Shown in pieces: positions 5,220 to 11,889 of a stretch of 11,889 nucleotides of DNA (the first letter of the stretch is position 1; each line of letters begins with the position of its first letter). The notes beneath the pieces were generated by a model, which saw only the letters and a list, made by a program, of their open reading frames with translations, was not told the origin of the DNA and did no database searches. The DNA comes from Eubacteriales bacterium (GTDB lineage: Bacteria > Bacillota > Clostridia > Christensenellales > SZUA-584). A program made the position numbers and the translations under genes. The stretch spans positions 1 through 11,889 of the forward strand of contig JAQTSP010000059.1 of assembly GCA_028711205.1 (NCBI GenBank), given 5' to 3'.

Positions 5220-6241
5220 TCAAGGAAACGATAGCAAGGATATTGGATAGAGAAGACCTGACACGCGAACAGGCGAAGGCCGTGATGGATCATATCATGA
5301 GCGGATCGGCGACACCCGCACAGATCGGCGGTTTTTTAACCGCGCTGCGGATGAAGGGCGAAACGGTCGAGGAGATCACCGGCTTTGCGCTCTCGATGCG
5401 CGGCAACGCGAAAAACATATCGCCCGATGTTGAGTATTTGATCGATACGTGCGGCACGGGCGGCGACGGTGCGCATACGTTCAATATCTCGACCGCCGCG
5501 GCCATTGTGGCCGGCGCGGCGGGCATCAGTGTCGCCAAGCACGGGAACCGGTCGGTCAGTAGCAGGAGCGGCAGCGCCGATGTGCTCGAGGAACTGGGCG
5601 TCACGATCGACCTGCCGCCGGACGATGTCTGCCGCTGCATCGAGGAGGTCGGCATCGGCTTCATGTTTGCGCCAGGCTTTCATGGCGCGATGAAGCATGC
5701 CATCGGCCCGCGGCGCGAGCTTGGCGTGCGGACGGTGTTCAACGTTTTGGGACCTCTGACAAATCCGGCCGGCGCCGAAGGCCAGCTGATGGGTGTGTAC
5801 GGCGCCGGCATGACGGAACCGATGGCCATAGTGCTCAAAAACCTCGGTGTACGGCGCGCGATGGTCGTCCACAGCCAGGACGGGCTGGATGAGATCTCGG
5901 CGTCGGCGCCGACAAAGGTTGCGGAATTGGAGGACGGCGCGGTCAGGACGTATATGATCCGTCCGGAAGATCTGGGGTTTATAAAAAGTGATATCGCGGA
6001 CGTTAAAGGGGAAGGCCCCAAAGCAAACGCCGACATCATCATATCACTGCTGGGCGGCGAAAAAGGGCCCAAACGCGACGTGCTTCTCCTCAATGCGGGC
6101 GCGGCCATCTATGTGGGCAACGGCGCCGGGTCGCTGGGCGAGGGCATACGCCGCGCGGCCGAAGTCATCGACAACGGCGGCGCACTCAAAAAGCTGCAGG
6201 AGCTGATCGCATATACGCGCTCCGCCAGGCGGGAGAACTAA
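5216..6241 (+). CDS. trpD: Anthranilate phosphoribosyltransferase
   Basis: TrpD transfers phosphoribose from PRPP to anthranilate. The 341-residue length is normal for the stand-alone enzyme. The N-terminal helical region has the family pattern REQAKAVMDHIMSG...TPAQIGGFLTALRMKGET. Binding motifs are GTGGD (80-84) and N90 for PRPP, KHGNR (108-112), GSADVLE (119-125), R166 in GPRRELG, and the acidic pair D225/E226 in DGLDEIS that binds Mg-PRPP. The start ATG at 5216 overlaps the trpG stop and has a GGAGG site at 5205-5209. No missing residues were noticed. Confidence 0.96.
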   Translation: MIKETIARILDREDLTREQAKAVMDHIMSGSATPAQIGGFLTALRMKGETVEEITGFALSMRGNAKNISPDVEYLIDTCGTGGDGAHTFNISTAAAIVAGAAGISVAKHGNRSVSSRSGSADVLEELGVTIDLPPDDVCRCIEEVGIGFMFAPGFHGAMKHAIGPRRELGVRTVFNVLGPLTNPAGAEGQLMGVYGAGMTEPMAIVLKNLGVRRAMVVHSQDGLDEISASAPTKVAELEDGAVRTYMIRPEDLGFIKSDIADVKGEGPKANADIIISLLGGEKGPKRDVLLLNAGAAIYVGNGAGSLGEGIRRAAEVIDNGGALKKLQELIAYTRSARREN

Positions 6242-6242
6242 C

Positions 6243-7028
6243 ATGATACTGGACACGATCGTCAGCAAAAAAAGAATACGCGTCGAGGCCGCGAAGAAAA
6301 AGCTTTCGGCTGATGACATGGCAAGGGAGATCGAAAACAGGGAGGAAAGCCGTATGCATGCGTTTGCCGCGGCGCTCAAAGGTGAAGGCATCTCACTCAT
6401 CGCGGAGGTCAAGAAAGCGTCGCCTTCCAAAGGGCTGATATGCCGCGACTTTGACCCGCCGCGTATCGCGAAAGAATATGAAGCAGGCGGCGCGGCGGCG
6501 GTCTCTGTGCTGACGGAGGCGGATTTCTTTCTTGGCAGCGATGAATATTTAAAAGAGGTCAGGCAACGGGTCAAAATTCCGGTGCTCAGAAAGGACTTTA
6601 TCTTTGACGGGTGGCAGATCTATGAATCCGCGTACCTTCGCGCGGACGCGGTGCTGCTGATCGCGGCGATACTGCCGGCACACGACCTGAAGACGCTGCG
6701 CCTGCTTGCCGATGGCTTCGGCATGGACGCGCTGGTCGAAGTACATGACGCAGATGATCTTGAAAAGGCGCTTGAGTCGGGCGCGGACATCATCGGCATC
6801 AACAACAGGGACCTGCATACATTCGGCGTGGATTTAAGAACGACCGAAAAGCTGATGAATCATATACCGCAGGGCATCACAACGGTCAGCGAGAGCGGCA
6901 TATTCACACGGGATGATATGGTATATCTTCAAAGCCTGGGCGTCGACGCGGCGCTGATCGGAGAAAGCTTGATGCGCGCGCCGTCCATCAGTAAAAAGAT
7001 AGCCGAGCTGAAAGGCGGCCTGCCATGA
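6243..7028 (+). CDS. trpC: Indole-3-glycerol phosphate synthase
   Basis: TrpC closes the indole ring, turning carboxyphenylamino-deoxyribulose phosphate into indole-3-glycerol phosphate with loss of CO2 and water. The 261-residue (beta/alpha)8 barrel carries E55, K57 and S60 in AEVKKASPSKG, K117 in VLRKDFI, E166 in LVEVHDA, N187 and R189 in INNRDL, and E217/S218 in VSESGI, which are the catalytic and phosphate-binding positions of the family. It is monofunctional: trpF follows as a separate gene, not a fusion as in Escherichia coli. The start lies one base after the trpD stop, with GGGAG in the end of trpD as ribosome binding site. It overlaps trpF by 4 nt. Confidence 0.96.
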   Translation: MILDTIVSKKRIRVEAAKKKLSADDMAREIENREESRMHAFAAALKGEGISLIAEVKKASPSKGLICRDFDPPRIAKEYEAGGAAAVSVLTEADFFLGSDEYLKEVRQRVKIPVLRKDFIFDGWQIYESAYLRADAVLLIAAILPAHDLKTLRLLADGFGMDALVEVHDADDLEKALESGADIIGINNRDLHTFGVDLRTTEKLMNHIPQGITTVSESGIFTRDDMVYLQSLGVDAALIGESLMRAPSISKKIAELKGGLP

Positions 7029-7636
7029 CGAGGATCAAGATATGCGGCCTCGGCTGCCGCGGAGATGTGGAGATATTAAACGTGCTCCTGCCCGATTACG
7101 CAGGATTTGTGTTTTGCCCGAGCAAAAGGCAGATCGATCCGGGCAAGGCGAAGAAACTGTGCGTGCTGCTCGGCAGCAGTATCAAGAAAGTCGGCGTGTT
7201 CGTCAACCAGAAGAGGGGCGATATCGAAAAGATAAAGGGCGAATGCGGCCTTGACGTGGTGCAGCTGCACGGCGATGAAGCCCCGGGCGAATGCGCCTAT
7301 GATGGATGCGAGGTATGGAAGGCGATACGCGTCAGGGACGAAAAAAGCCTTGCCGCGATGGAGGAATATCGGGTAGACAGGTTTCTGCTTGACGCATACA
7401 GCGAAAACGCGTACGGCGGCACGGGCAAAGCGTTCAACTGGGACATACTCGGCGCATATAAAGGAAAAAATGATATCGTACTCGCGGGCGGCTTGAACCC
7501 TCTGAACATCGAAGCGGCGATTCGGACGGTCGCGCCGTATGCGGTGGACTTGAGCAGCGGCGTCGAACACAACGGGAAAAAGGATTTTGATAAAGTAAAA
7601 GATCTGATACAAAAAGTGAGGGCATGCGATGAATAG
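7025..7636 (+). CDS. trpF: Phosphoribosylanthranilate isomerase
   Basis: TrpF performs the Amadori rearrangement of phosphoribosylanthranilate, feeding TrpC. The 203-residue barrel has C7 in IKICG as general base and D123 in RFLLDAY as general acid, plus GGTG (131-134), LAGGL (153-157) and DLSSGVE (175-181) for phosphate binding. R35 in FCPSKRQI is the usual FxxxSxR arginine. It is somewhat divergent: the sequence after KICG reads LGCRGD where most members have a T-R/N..ED pattern, and it has eight cysteines, a high number. The function is nevertheless secure from the catalytic pair and the operon. It overlaps trpC by 4 nt and trpB by 8 nt. Confidence 0.94.
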   Translation: MTRIKICGLGCRGDVEILNVLLPDYAGFVFCPSKRQIDPGKAKKLCVLLGSSIKKVGVFVNQKRGDIEKIKGECGLDVVQLHGDEAPGECAYDGCEVWKAIRVRDEKSLAAMEEYRVDRFLLDAYSENAYGGTGKAFNWDILGAYKGKNDIVLAGGLNPLNIEAAIRTVAPYAVDLSSGVEHNGKKDFDKVKDLIQKVRACDE

Positions 7637-8813
7637 AAAAGGATATTTCGGAGATTACGGCGGTATGTTTGTACCGGAGACTCTGATGCATTCGCTTCAT
7701 GAACTGGAAGATGCATATGAAGCGTCAAAGCAGGACGAAACATTTCAGCAGCAAAAGGACTATTATCTGAAAGAATACGCCGGCCGGGAGACGCCGCTGT
7801 ATTACGCGGAGGAGATGACCAAAGCGCTGGGCGGCGGCAAGGTCTACTTAAAGCGCGAGGACCTCAACCATACGGGTTCGCACAAGCTCAACAACGTGAT
7901 CGGGCAGATGCTGCTGGCAAAAAAAATGAACAAAACGAGGATCATCGCCGAGACGGGCGCCGGCATGCACGGCGTGGCGACTGCGACAGTCGCGGCGCTT
8001 TTCGGGATGAAATGCGAAGTTTACATGGGCAGAGAAGATGTTGAACGTCAGGGCCTCAACGTGTTTCGCATGCGGCTGCTGGGCGCGGACGTCCATCCGG
8101 TAAAGACAGGGACAGCGACGCTGAAAGACGCGACGAGCGAGGCGATACGCGACTGGGCCGCGAACTATCAGGACACATATTACGTGATCGGATCGGTTGT
8201 CGGGCCGCATCCGTATCCGCAGATGGTGCGCGATTTTCAAAGCGTGATCGGGCGGGAAACGAAGCGGCAGATGCTTGAAAAAGAAGGCCGGCTGCCGGAG
8301 TACCTGATCGCGTGTGTCGGCGGCGGCAGCAACGCGATGGGCCTGTTCTATCCGTTTGCCGGCGACGCGGATGTCCGCATGTTCGGCGTCGAGGCGGCAG
8401 GGCTTGGCATCGACACGCCGATGCACGCGGCGGCGGTCGCCAAAGGAAGTCCGGGCGTGCTGCACGGCATGCTGTCGTATTTTCTGCAGGACGGGGATGG
8501 TCAGATACTGCCGGTACATTCGATATCCGCAGGCCTCGATTATCCCGGCGTCGGCCCCGAGCACGCTTATTTTCACGACAGCAAGCGGGCGGCCTATGTG
8601 GCGGTAACGGATGACGAAGCGGTGGAAGCGTTCAAATTTTTATCGCGTACAGAAGGTATCATCCCCGCGCTCGAGAGCGCACACGCCGTGGCCTATGCGA
8701 TGAAGATGGTACCGGGTACCGAAAAAGGCGATATCATCGTCGTCAATATCTCTGGCCGCGGCGACAAGGATGTCGAAATCGTAGCCCGGCATATGGGGGT
8801 GGATTTGAAATGA
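7629..8813 (+). CDS. trpB: Tryptophan synthase beta chain
   Basis: TrpB is the PLP enzyme that joins indole and serine to give tryptophan, working as an alpha2-beta2 complex with TrpA. The 394-residue length and the opening GYFGDYGGMFVPETL are typical of the standard TrpB1 class. K86 in HTGSHKLNN binds PLP, E108 in AETGAGM is the catalytic acid, GGGSN (231-235) holds the PLP phosphate, D304 is in LDYPGVGPEH, E349 in PALESAHA, and the C-terminal NISGRGDKD contacts the pyridine nitrogen. One unusual residue is M113 in ETGAGMHG, where the family almost always has Gln. The start lies inside the end of trpF (8-nt overlap), and the stop overlaps trpA by 4 nt, consistent with stoichiometric production of both chains. 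Confidence 0.96.
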   Translation: MNRKGYFGDYGGMFVPETLMHSLHELEDAYEASKQDETFQQQKDYYLKEYAGRETPLYYAEEMTKALGGGKVYLKREDLNHTGSHKLNNVIGQMLLAKKMNKTRIIAETGAGMHGVATATVAALFGMKCEVYMGREDVERQGLNVFRMRLLGADVHPVKTGTATLKDATSEAIRDWAANYQDTYYVIGSVVGPHPYPQMVRDFQSVIGRETKRQMLEKEGRLPEYLIACVGGGSNAMGLFYPFAGDADVRMFGVEAAGLGIDTPMHAAAVAKGSPGVLHGMLSYFLQDGDGQILPVHSISAGLDYPGVGPEHAYFHDSKRAAYVAVTDDEAVEAFKFLSRTEGIIPALESAHAVAYAMKMVPGTEKGDIIVVNISGRGDKDVEIVARHMGVDLK

Positions 8814-9598
8814 CACGTATCGGCAATAAATTTTTAAACCTTAAAAAAGACAAGGAAAAGGCGCTGGTCCCTTTTTTCTTCGCGGGCGACCCTGACTTGA
8901 AGACGACATACCAGCTTGTTTTGGCGGCTGAGAGAGCGGGCGCGGACATCATCGAGCTTGGCATACCGTATTCGGACCCGCTGGCGGACGGGCCGGTCAA
9001 TCAGGCAGCCTCCGCCAGGGCGTTGAAAAACGGCATCCGGCTGAAAGACATTTTTTCGCTGGTGGAAGACATCAGAAAAGTATCGAATATACCCATAGCG
9101 TTTCTTCTGTATTTCAACTGTATTATGCAGTACGGGATGACGCGCTTTCTGTCGGACTGCGTGAGCGCGGGCGTCGACGGCCTCGTGATACCCGACCTGC
9201 CGTATGAAGAGAGGGAAAGGTACAAACCCGTATTTGCGCAGTATAACGTCGATATCATACCTCTGGTCACGCCGGCGTCAAAAGAGCGCATCAAAAAGAT
9301 CGTCGCGGATTCCGGCGGATTCGTATACTGCGTCACGTCTTCGGGCGTGACCGGAGTCAGGAGAAGTTTCGGCACCGATTTTGCGGCGTTTATGCGCGAT
9401 GTGGCACAGTTTACCGATACGCCGAAAGTTCTGGGTTTTGGCATCTCGACACCCGAACAGGTCGCGGAGCTGAAAGAGCATGCCGAGGGCGTGATCGTCG
9501 GCAGCGCGATCGTCGCTCTGATGGCAAACAGCAATCCGGCAAATCTGATCGGCGATTTTTCCGGGTTCGTTGCGTTGCTGAAAAGCGCTTTGAGATAG
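8810..9598 (+). CDS. trpA: Tryptophan synthase alpha chain
   Basis: TrpA cleaves indole-3-glycerol phosphate to indole, which is channelled to TrpB, and glyceraldehyde 3-phosphate. The 262-residue barrel has both catalytic acids, E49 in IIELGIPYSDP and D60 in PLADGP, and the phosphate-binding segment SSGVTGVRR. Small departures from the common pattern are GPVNQAA (usually GPVIQAA) and FFFAGDP (usually F.TAGDP); neither removes a catalytic residue. It is the last trp gene. No convincing terminator follows, so some transcription may continue into mscL 169 bp downstream, which also has its own -10-like sequence. Confidence 0.96.
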   Translation: MTRIGNKFLNLKKDKEKALVPFFFAGDPDLKTTYQLVLAAERAGADIIELGIPYSDPLADGPVNQAASARALKNGIRLKDIFSLVEDIRKVSNIPIAFLLYFNCIMQYGMTRFLSDCVSAGVDGLVIPDLPYEERERYKPVFAQYNVDIIPLVTPASKERIKKIVADSGGFVYCVTSSGVTGVRRSFGTDFAAFMRDVAQFTDTPKVLGFGISTPEQVAELKEHAEGVIVGSAIVALMANSNPANLIGDFSGFVALLKSALR

Positions 9599-9696
9599 GA
9601 CTCTGATATATTCCCTAAGAAATATTTGGTGCCTGCCAGAACATACGGCTTTTTGGACAATCATATACATATATGGTTTCATCGAGAAAATAAGCG

Positions 9697-9702
9697 TATA
9701 AT
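9697..9702 (+). promoter_or_regulatory. Possible -10 element of an mscL promoter
   Basis: TATAAT at 9697-9702 is a consensus -10 hexamer about 66 bp before the mscL start. The hexamer at the ideal -35 distance (9674-9679, TGGTTT) is weak, so the promoter is only tentative. The predicted leader contains the perfect 12-bp palindrome GCAGTATACTGC (9726-9737). Confidence 0.4.
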
Positions 9703-9767
9703 ATTGGTGGTAAGGTATTTTTTATGCAGTATACTGCGCCAGAAAATATTTAAAGGAGTCGATTCCC

Positions 9768-10145
9768 ATGTTAAAAGAATTCAAAGCTTTTATCTCAAAA
9801 GGCAATGTGCTTGATCTGGCGGTCGGCGTCATCATCGGCGGCGCTTTTGGAAAGATCGTCGCGTCCTTTGTGGCCGACATCATCATGCCTTTGGTCGGCG
9901 TCATCGTAGGCGGCATCAACATTTCGGATCTGAGTGCCGTTGTCGGTAGCGCAACCATCACGTATGGCATCTTTATACAAACCGTGGTCGATTTCTTCAT
10001 CATCGCTCTTTGCATCTTTTTGTTCATCAAACTGATCAGCAGTTTCAAGAAAGAGAAACCAAAAGAAGCGGCGCCGCCGCCGGAACCTTCAAAGGAAGAA
10101 CAGCTGTTGACACAGATCAGGGATCTCTTAAAAAACAAAAACTAA
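9768..10145 (+). CDS. mscL: Large-conductance mechanosensitive channel
   Basis: MscL is a homopentameric inner-membrane channel that opens on membrane tension to release solutes during hypo-osmotic shock. The 125-residue protein opens LKEFKAFISKGNVLDLAVGV then IIGGAFGKIV, nearly the textbook MscL N-terminus. A first membrane helix spans about residues 14-45, a short periplasmic loop (about 46-65) is smaller than in Escherichia coli, a second membrane helix spans about 66-91, and the charged cytoplasmic tail ends in an amphipathic helix (KEEQLLTQIRDLLKNK). A good site, AAAGGAG, precedes ATG 9768. It is not part of tryptophan synthesis; its position between trpA and the DAHP synthase gene appears incidental. 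Confidence 0.96.
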   Translation: MLKEFKAFISKGNVLDLAVGVIIGGAFGKIVASFVADIIMPLVGVIVGGINISDLSAVVGSATITYGIFIQTVVDFFIIALCIFLFIKLISSFKKEKPKEAAPPPEPSKEEQLLTQIRDLLKNKN

Positions 10146-10160
10146 ACGGGCAATAACACG

Positions 10161-10220
10161 GCCGCTGGCCGCACAAAAAAATCCACCATGCCGCCGTATC
10201 GTTTATAAAAGGCCAGCGGC
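10161..10220. repeat. Inverted repeat with 10-bp perfect arms, 40-nt spacer
   Basis: GCCGCTGGCC (10161-10170) and GGCCAGCGGC (10211-10220) are perfect reverse complements, GC-rich within an otherwise AT-rich gap, and start 15 bp after the mscL stop. There is no T-tract after the right arm, so it is not a standard terminator. The 40-nt spacer contains a run of seven A. It may act as an RNA stabiliser, a weak terminator or a small repeat element. Confidence 0.8.
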
Positions 10221-10249
10221 GATATTGTAAAACGATTATTGTGACCGCG

Positions 10250-10282
10250 TTGTTGTTTATTCAATATCATATATGATATGAT
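10250..10282 (+). promoter_or_regulatory. Promoter of the DAHP synthase gene with overlapping 16-bp palindrome
   Basis: TTGTTG (10250-10255) with TATGAT (10272-10277) at 16-bp spacing, or TTGTTT (10253-10258) with TATGAT (10277-10282) at 18 bp, gives two overlapping candidate promoters. The perfect palindrome ATATCATATATGATAT (10264-10279) covers the -10 region, where a dimeric repressor would block RNA polymerase. Operator function is inference; AT-rich palindromes also arise by chance. About 65-75 nt of leader would follow. Confidence 0.5.
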
Positions 10283-10357
10283 AGACATGCCCGAGCAGAC
10301 GATGCTGTCACTGTTTTGTATGGGCTTTAAGCGTCAAGATATATGAGGAAACAGACT

Positions 10358-11386
10358 ATGAATATGCAATTTATAAAACGGATACCGACCGCGGAAGAGA
10401 TACAGGATCAGATTCCATTACCTGATCATATCAGAACTATCAAGCAAAAAAGGGACCGTGACATCCGCAGCGTCTTTGAAGGCAAGAACAGCCGGTTCAT
10501 ACTGATCATCGGCCCGTGCTCTGCCGATAACGAGGGTTCCGTATGCGAGTATATCAGCAGGCTGGCAACCGTGCAGGACAAGGTGAAAGAGAAGATCATT
10601 ATCATTCCCCGAATCTATACGAACAAGCCAAGGACGACGGGTGAAGGATATAAGGGCATGGTGCATCAGCCCGACCCCAATAAAGAAACGGACCTCAATG
10701 AAGGCATCAAGGCGATACGGCGGCTGCATATCAAAGCGCTCAGCGAATATCACATGCCCGCGGCCGACGAAATGCTGTATCCTGAGAACTATATCTATCT
10801 TGCCGATCTTTTGGCATACAATGCGATCGGCGCGCGTTCGGTCGAAAATCAGCAGCACCGGCTGACGGCAAGCGGCGTCAACACGCCGGTCGGCATGAAA
10901 AACCCGACAAGCGGCGATCTTAACGTGATGCTCAATTCGATCAGGGCGGCTCAGATCGGCCATACATATATTTACAACGGATGGGAAGTGAAAACGCCGG
11001 GAAACCCGTACACGCACGCGATACTTCGGGGTGCGATGAGCACAAGCGGGAAGAATATACCGAATTATCATTTTGAGGACTTGATTTCCCTTGCCAACGA
11101 ATATAAGAATCAGCAGCTGAAAAACCCGGCAATCATCGTTGACACCAATCACGCGAACTCGATGAAGCGTTTTTATGAGCAGCCGCGTATCGCGAAAGAT
11201 GTGCTGCGGAGCAGAAAATACGATACGCTTTTAACAGGCATGATCAAAGGCATGATGATCGAGAGCTATCTTGTCGAGGGAAACCAGGGCATCGGCGAGA
11301 ATGTCTACGGCAAATCGATCACCGACGCGTGCCTCGGGTGGGAGGATTCCGAGCGGCTGATATTCGATATTGCCGAGAACGTGTAA
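10358..11386 (+). CDS. 3-deoxy-7-phosphoheptulonate (DAHP) synthase, class I (AroF/G/H type)
   Basis: The enzyme condenses phosphoenolpyruvate with erythrose 4-phosphate, the entry step of the shikimate pathway leading to chorismate. I start it at ATG 10358 (342 residues), because GAGGAA at 10345-10350 lies 7 nt before it; the in-frame ATG at 10343 overlaps that site. Metal ligands of the class I family are present: C54 in IIGPCSAD, H265 in DTNHANS, E302 in MIESYLVEGNQ and D323 in ITDACLGW. Substrate residues R85, K90 and R92 lie in PRIYTNKPRTT. The middle part (GARSVENQQHRLTASGVNTP) is more divergent from the Escherichia coli enzymes, which have GARTTESQ at this place. An N-terminal extension of the kind that carries allosteric control is present, but which amino acid inhibits it cannot be told, so I do not choose between aroF, aroG and aroH. 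Confidence 0.93.
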   Translation: MNMQFIKRIPTAEEIQDQIPLPDHIRTIKQKRDRDIRSVFEGKNSRFILIIGPCSADNEGSVCEYISRLATVQDKVKEKIIIIPRIYTNKPRTTGEGYKGMVHQPDPNKETDLNEGIKAIRRLHIKALSEYHMPAADEMLYPENYIYLADLLAYNAIGARSVENQQHRLTASGVNTPVGMKNPTSGDLNVMLNSIRAAQIGHTYIYNGWEVKTPGNPYTHAILRGAMSTSGKNIPNYHFEDLISLANEYKNQQLKNPAIIVDTNHANSMKRFYEQPRIAKDVLRSRKYDTLLTGMIKGMMIESYLVEGNQGIGENVYGKSITDACLGWEDSERLIFDIAENV

Positions 11387-11411
11387 ATACATAGAAATTA
11401 TAAACGCGTTG

Positions 11412-11889
11412 TTATATCTCGATCGTCTGGCCAGCGCACAGCGGCAGACATTGGCCTTTCATAGCCAGCCCGATTTTACAAATCGCCCCTTGGCCTGTGC
11501 AGTGCAGCGGTATCACTCTTGAGATGTTGAGATCGCGCAGATGAGATATTGTGGATTCGATGCGCGACGGGCTTGCATTTTTAAGATGCATGCCTGCAAG
11601 AACGGTGTTGATCTTTTTGCCGGGATAAAGCGACAGCGCATATTTCAGGCAGCTTACGACGCCGGGATGGCTGCATCCGAGAAAAATGACCAGTTCGCCG
11701 TGCCGCTCTATAACGAGCATCTGTTCATCACCCATGGCGTCTTTTTCAAGGTGTCCGCCCGTGTCCACAAAGAAGTTCTGTGAAACGCCCTCGAAGGATA
11801 CGGTAACGGGTATGTTGCCGTGCAGCGCAACACCGGGCGCGATAGCCAAGTTTTTTTGGTTAATAGCAAGACTGTTCTTAATGAACACA
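11412..11889 (-). CDS. MBL-fold metallo-hydrolase, C-terminal part (partial)
   Basis: The frame enters from the right edge and reads leftward to a TAA at 11414-11412; about 158 residues are visible. The Met at 11888 is probably internal, since the N-terminal half with the HxHxDH metal motif is missing and family members are usually about 250-290 residues. Visible features are FFVDTGGH-like sequence, VIFLGCSHPGVVSCLKYAL with a metal-ligand histidine, LAGMHL, and RVIPLHCTGQGA. The GCSHPG and AGMHL...LHCTG pattern resembles the MBL subgroup annotated as 7,8-dihydropterin-6-yl-methyl-4-(ribofuranosyl)aminobenzene 5'-phosphate synthase-like; many bacterial members have no proven substrate, so I leave it general. 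It converges on the DAHP synthase gene with 25 bp between the stops and no obvious terminator there. Confidence 0.85.
   Translation of the reverse strand, partial: VFIKNSLAINQKNLAIAPGVALHGNIPVTVSFEGVSQNFFVDTGGHLEKDAMGDEQMLVIERHGELVIFLGCSHPGVVSCLKYALSLYPGKKINTVLAGMHLKNASPSRIESTISHLRDLNISRVIPLHCTGQGAICKIGLAMKGQCLPLCAGQTIEI

Noticed and set aside
7848..8576. Long minus-strand open frame (242 codons) opposite trpB
   Set aside because: It is a by-product of codon bias in trpB. The His/Arg-rich product has no known motif and there is no start signal.
9635..9654. Terminator after trpA (GCC...GGC followed by five T)
   Set aside because: The stem has only three base pairs around a 9-nt loop, too weak to call.
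9599..9767. Idea that mscL belongs functionally to the trp operon
   Set aside because: A 169-bp gap with its own -10-like element and an unrelated function make simple adjacency more likely.
10289..10328. Attenuator-like hairpin (GCCC 10289-10292 with GGGC 10322-10325, then TTT) before the DAHP synthase gene
   Set aside because: The outer stem is four pairs with a large loop and only three T follow. The inner AGCA/TGCT stem is equally short.

Overview
The window looks like chromosomal DNA of a Bacillota (probably Clostridia-type) bacterium. The evidence is strong GGAGG-type ribosome binding sites, an M15-type peptidase lipoprotein starting with TTG, a compact trpEGDCFBA operon of Gram-positive order, and a trp leader that reads like a Bacillus-style TRAP attenuator. 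The trp genes look fairly GC-rich, while the intergenic stretches are clearly AT-rich. No lineage can be fixed from the sequence alone.

Layout. (1) Positions 1-509, minus strand: the 5' part of a response regulator gene that leaves the window on the left; its last visible residues suggest an HD-GYP output domain. (2) 510-838: an AT-rich divergent intergenic region with a perfect 32-bp tandem duplication. (3) 839-1687: a lipoprotein with an M15 (VanY-like) peptidase domain, followed by a likely terminator. (4) 1787-1963: a small ribbon-helix-helix-like gene interrupted by an in-frame TAA. (5) 2074-2946: a zinc-ribbon / APQQQA-repeat / AIM24 (TIGR00266-like) protein. (6) 2978-9598: the trp promoter, a roughly 170-nt attenuator leader, and all seven trp genes, which are overlapping or 1 nt apart. 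(7) 9768-10145: mscL. (8) 10358-11386: a class I DAHP synthase gene with its own promoter, overlapped by a 16-bp palindrome. (9) 11412-11889, minus strand: the C-terminal half of an MBL-fold hydrolase that leaves the window on the right.

How the parts work together. DAHP synthase makes the first shikimate-pathway intermediate. That pathway ends in chorismate, which TrpE/TrpG convert to anthranilate and TrpD, TrpF, TrpC and TrpA/TrpB carry on to tryptophan. The most striking signal is the trp leader. It holds a small 5' stem-loop, then nine triplets in an exact 5-nt register (eight are TAG/GAG, one is AAG), then a T-tailed terminator. The 5' arm of that terminator can instead pair over 11 bp with the triplet array. 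This is the architecture of TRAP (MtrB)-controlled attenuation. A compact twist is that the trpE Shine-Dalgarno sequence is itself the 3' arm of the terminator. No T-box and no Trp-rich leader peptide is visible.

I see no wholly new system here. The points most worth a second look are the TRAP-type leader, the interrupted small ribbon-helix-helix gene, two unusual substitutions in otherwise conserved TrpE and TrpB motifs, and several unassigned palindromes or repeats.
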